This document shows, in pieces, positions 5,425 through 5,602 of a DNA stretch of 5,602 nt (position 1 is the first letter of the stretch; each line of letters starts with the position of its first letter). Source of the stretch: Verrucomicrobiota bacterium. Lineage in GTDB: Bacteria > Verrucomicrobiota > Verrucomicrobiia > Limisphaerales > JAGWYX01. The DNA lies in the NCBI GenBank assembly GCA_018969165.1, contig JAGWYX010000315.1, positions 1-5,602 on the forward strand, given 5' to 3'. Below the pieces are notes generated by a model that saw only the letters and a program-made list of their open reading frames with translations, did no database searches and had not been told where the DNA came from. Both the position numbers and the translations under genes were made by a program.

Positions 5425-5453
5425 AATATAGCCGATAACTCCCGCCTTGTCGC
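5425..5453 (-). promoter_or_regulatory. Possible internal promoter before sufT
   Basis: On the - strand GCGACA (5453-5448, 4 of 6 to the -35 consensus) is followed after exactly 17 bases by TATATT (5430-5425, 5 of 6 to the -10 consensus). The -10 end is only 10 bases before the sufT ATG, so a transcript would start within a few bases of that ATG and be nearly leaderless. This agrees with the missing Shine-Dalgarno sequence. It is also an AT-rich spot in GC-rich surroundings. Consensus matches alone are weak evidence, and read-through from sufU is equally likely. Confidence 0.35.
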
Positions 5454-5454
5454 C

Positions 5455-5602
5455 TCATTGGTCCTCCGTCTCGGTGGTGACCGGCTGGCCGTGGCCCTCG
5501 AGCGCCGCCATCACGGCGTGCCATGGCAGCACCGCGCACTTGACGCGGGCCGGAAACTTGTGCACCCCGGCGAACACCGCCAGCTTGCCGACGGCAGCGC
5601 CG
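5455..5602 (-). CDS. sufU: SufU, C-terminal part (runs off window)
   Basis: The last 48 residues of a gene whose 5' part lies beyond 5602. The fragment contains LAVFAGVHKFPARVKCAVLP, followed by WHAVMAAL, which matches the C-terminal signature of SufU (typically V-x-x-FPxRxKCAxLxW). The Cys in VKCAVLPW corresponds to the third zinc/sulfur-handling Cys of SufU, a zinc-dependent acceptor that takes persulfide sulfur from SufS in Gram-positive bacteria. The first two cysteines cannot be checked here. The RVKC-A-x-L-x-W form separates it from the IscU/NifU type (KIHC) at the other end of this operon. The polar tail ends in TTETEDQ before the TGA. Its stop is 40 bases before the sufT ATG. Confidence 0.88.
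   Translation of the reverse strand, partial: GAAVGKLAVFAGVHKFPARVKCAVLPWHAVMAALEGHGQPVTTETEDQ

Noticed and set aside
4860..5438. + strand frames (4580-5026, 4818-5438) opposite Rieske and sufT
   Set aside because: They are antisense to conserved genes with intact motifs and encode low-complexity Arg/His-rich products.

Overview
This is a GC-rich bacterial window (about two thirds G+C by eye) with two divisions. The left part, about 1-2081, is read on the + strand and holds a small Cys-rich protein gene followed by an alpha/beta hydrolase gene and a phosphoribosyltransferase gene. The right part, about 2141-5602, is read on the - strand and is the downstream end of a SUF-type iron-sulfur cluster assembly operon. 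The two gene sets converge at 2081/2141. No tRNA, rRNA, CRISPR array, insertion sequence or phage gene was seen.

The - strand operon runs, in transcription order: sufU (3' end only, cut by the window edge), sufT, a Rieske [2Fe-2S] ferredoxin, sufS (cysteine desulfurase), a two-domain CSSC/rhodanese-like protein, and an IscU/NifU-type scaffold. The last four are very tightly packed: an ATGA overlap of the Rieske and sufS genes, 2 bases between the sufS stop and the next ATG, and a Shine-Dalgarno sequence overlapping the rhodanese stop codon. They are therefore probably translated from one mRNA. Expected roles: SufS takes sulfur from cysteine, SufU and/or the IscU-type protein accept it, SufT helps cluster maturation or transfer, and the Rieske protein could provide electrons. 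The sufB/C/D genes are not in the window; they may lie beyond 5602.

The unusual points are two different U-type proteins in one operon, a rhodanese-like domain whose catalytic cysteine position is Asp, an IscU-type scaffold with Glu in place of the conserved Asp next to its first ligand Cys, and a possible internal promoter that would give sufT an almost leaderless transcript.

On the left, the hydrolase and phosphoribosyltransferase are 4 bases apart and form a two-gene unit. The same two domains occur fused in some other bacteria. The 287-base stretch before the hydrolase has no convincing gene but contains strong inverted repeats.

Taxonomy cannot be fixed from the sequence. A SufS/SufT/SufU set with a Rieske protein fits GC-rich lineages such as Verrucomicrobiota or relatives, but this is a weak inference.
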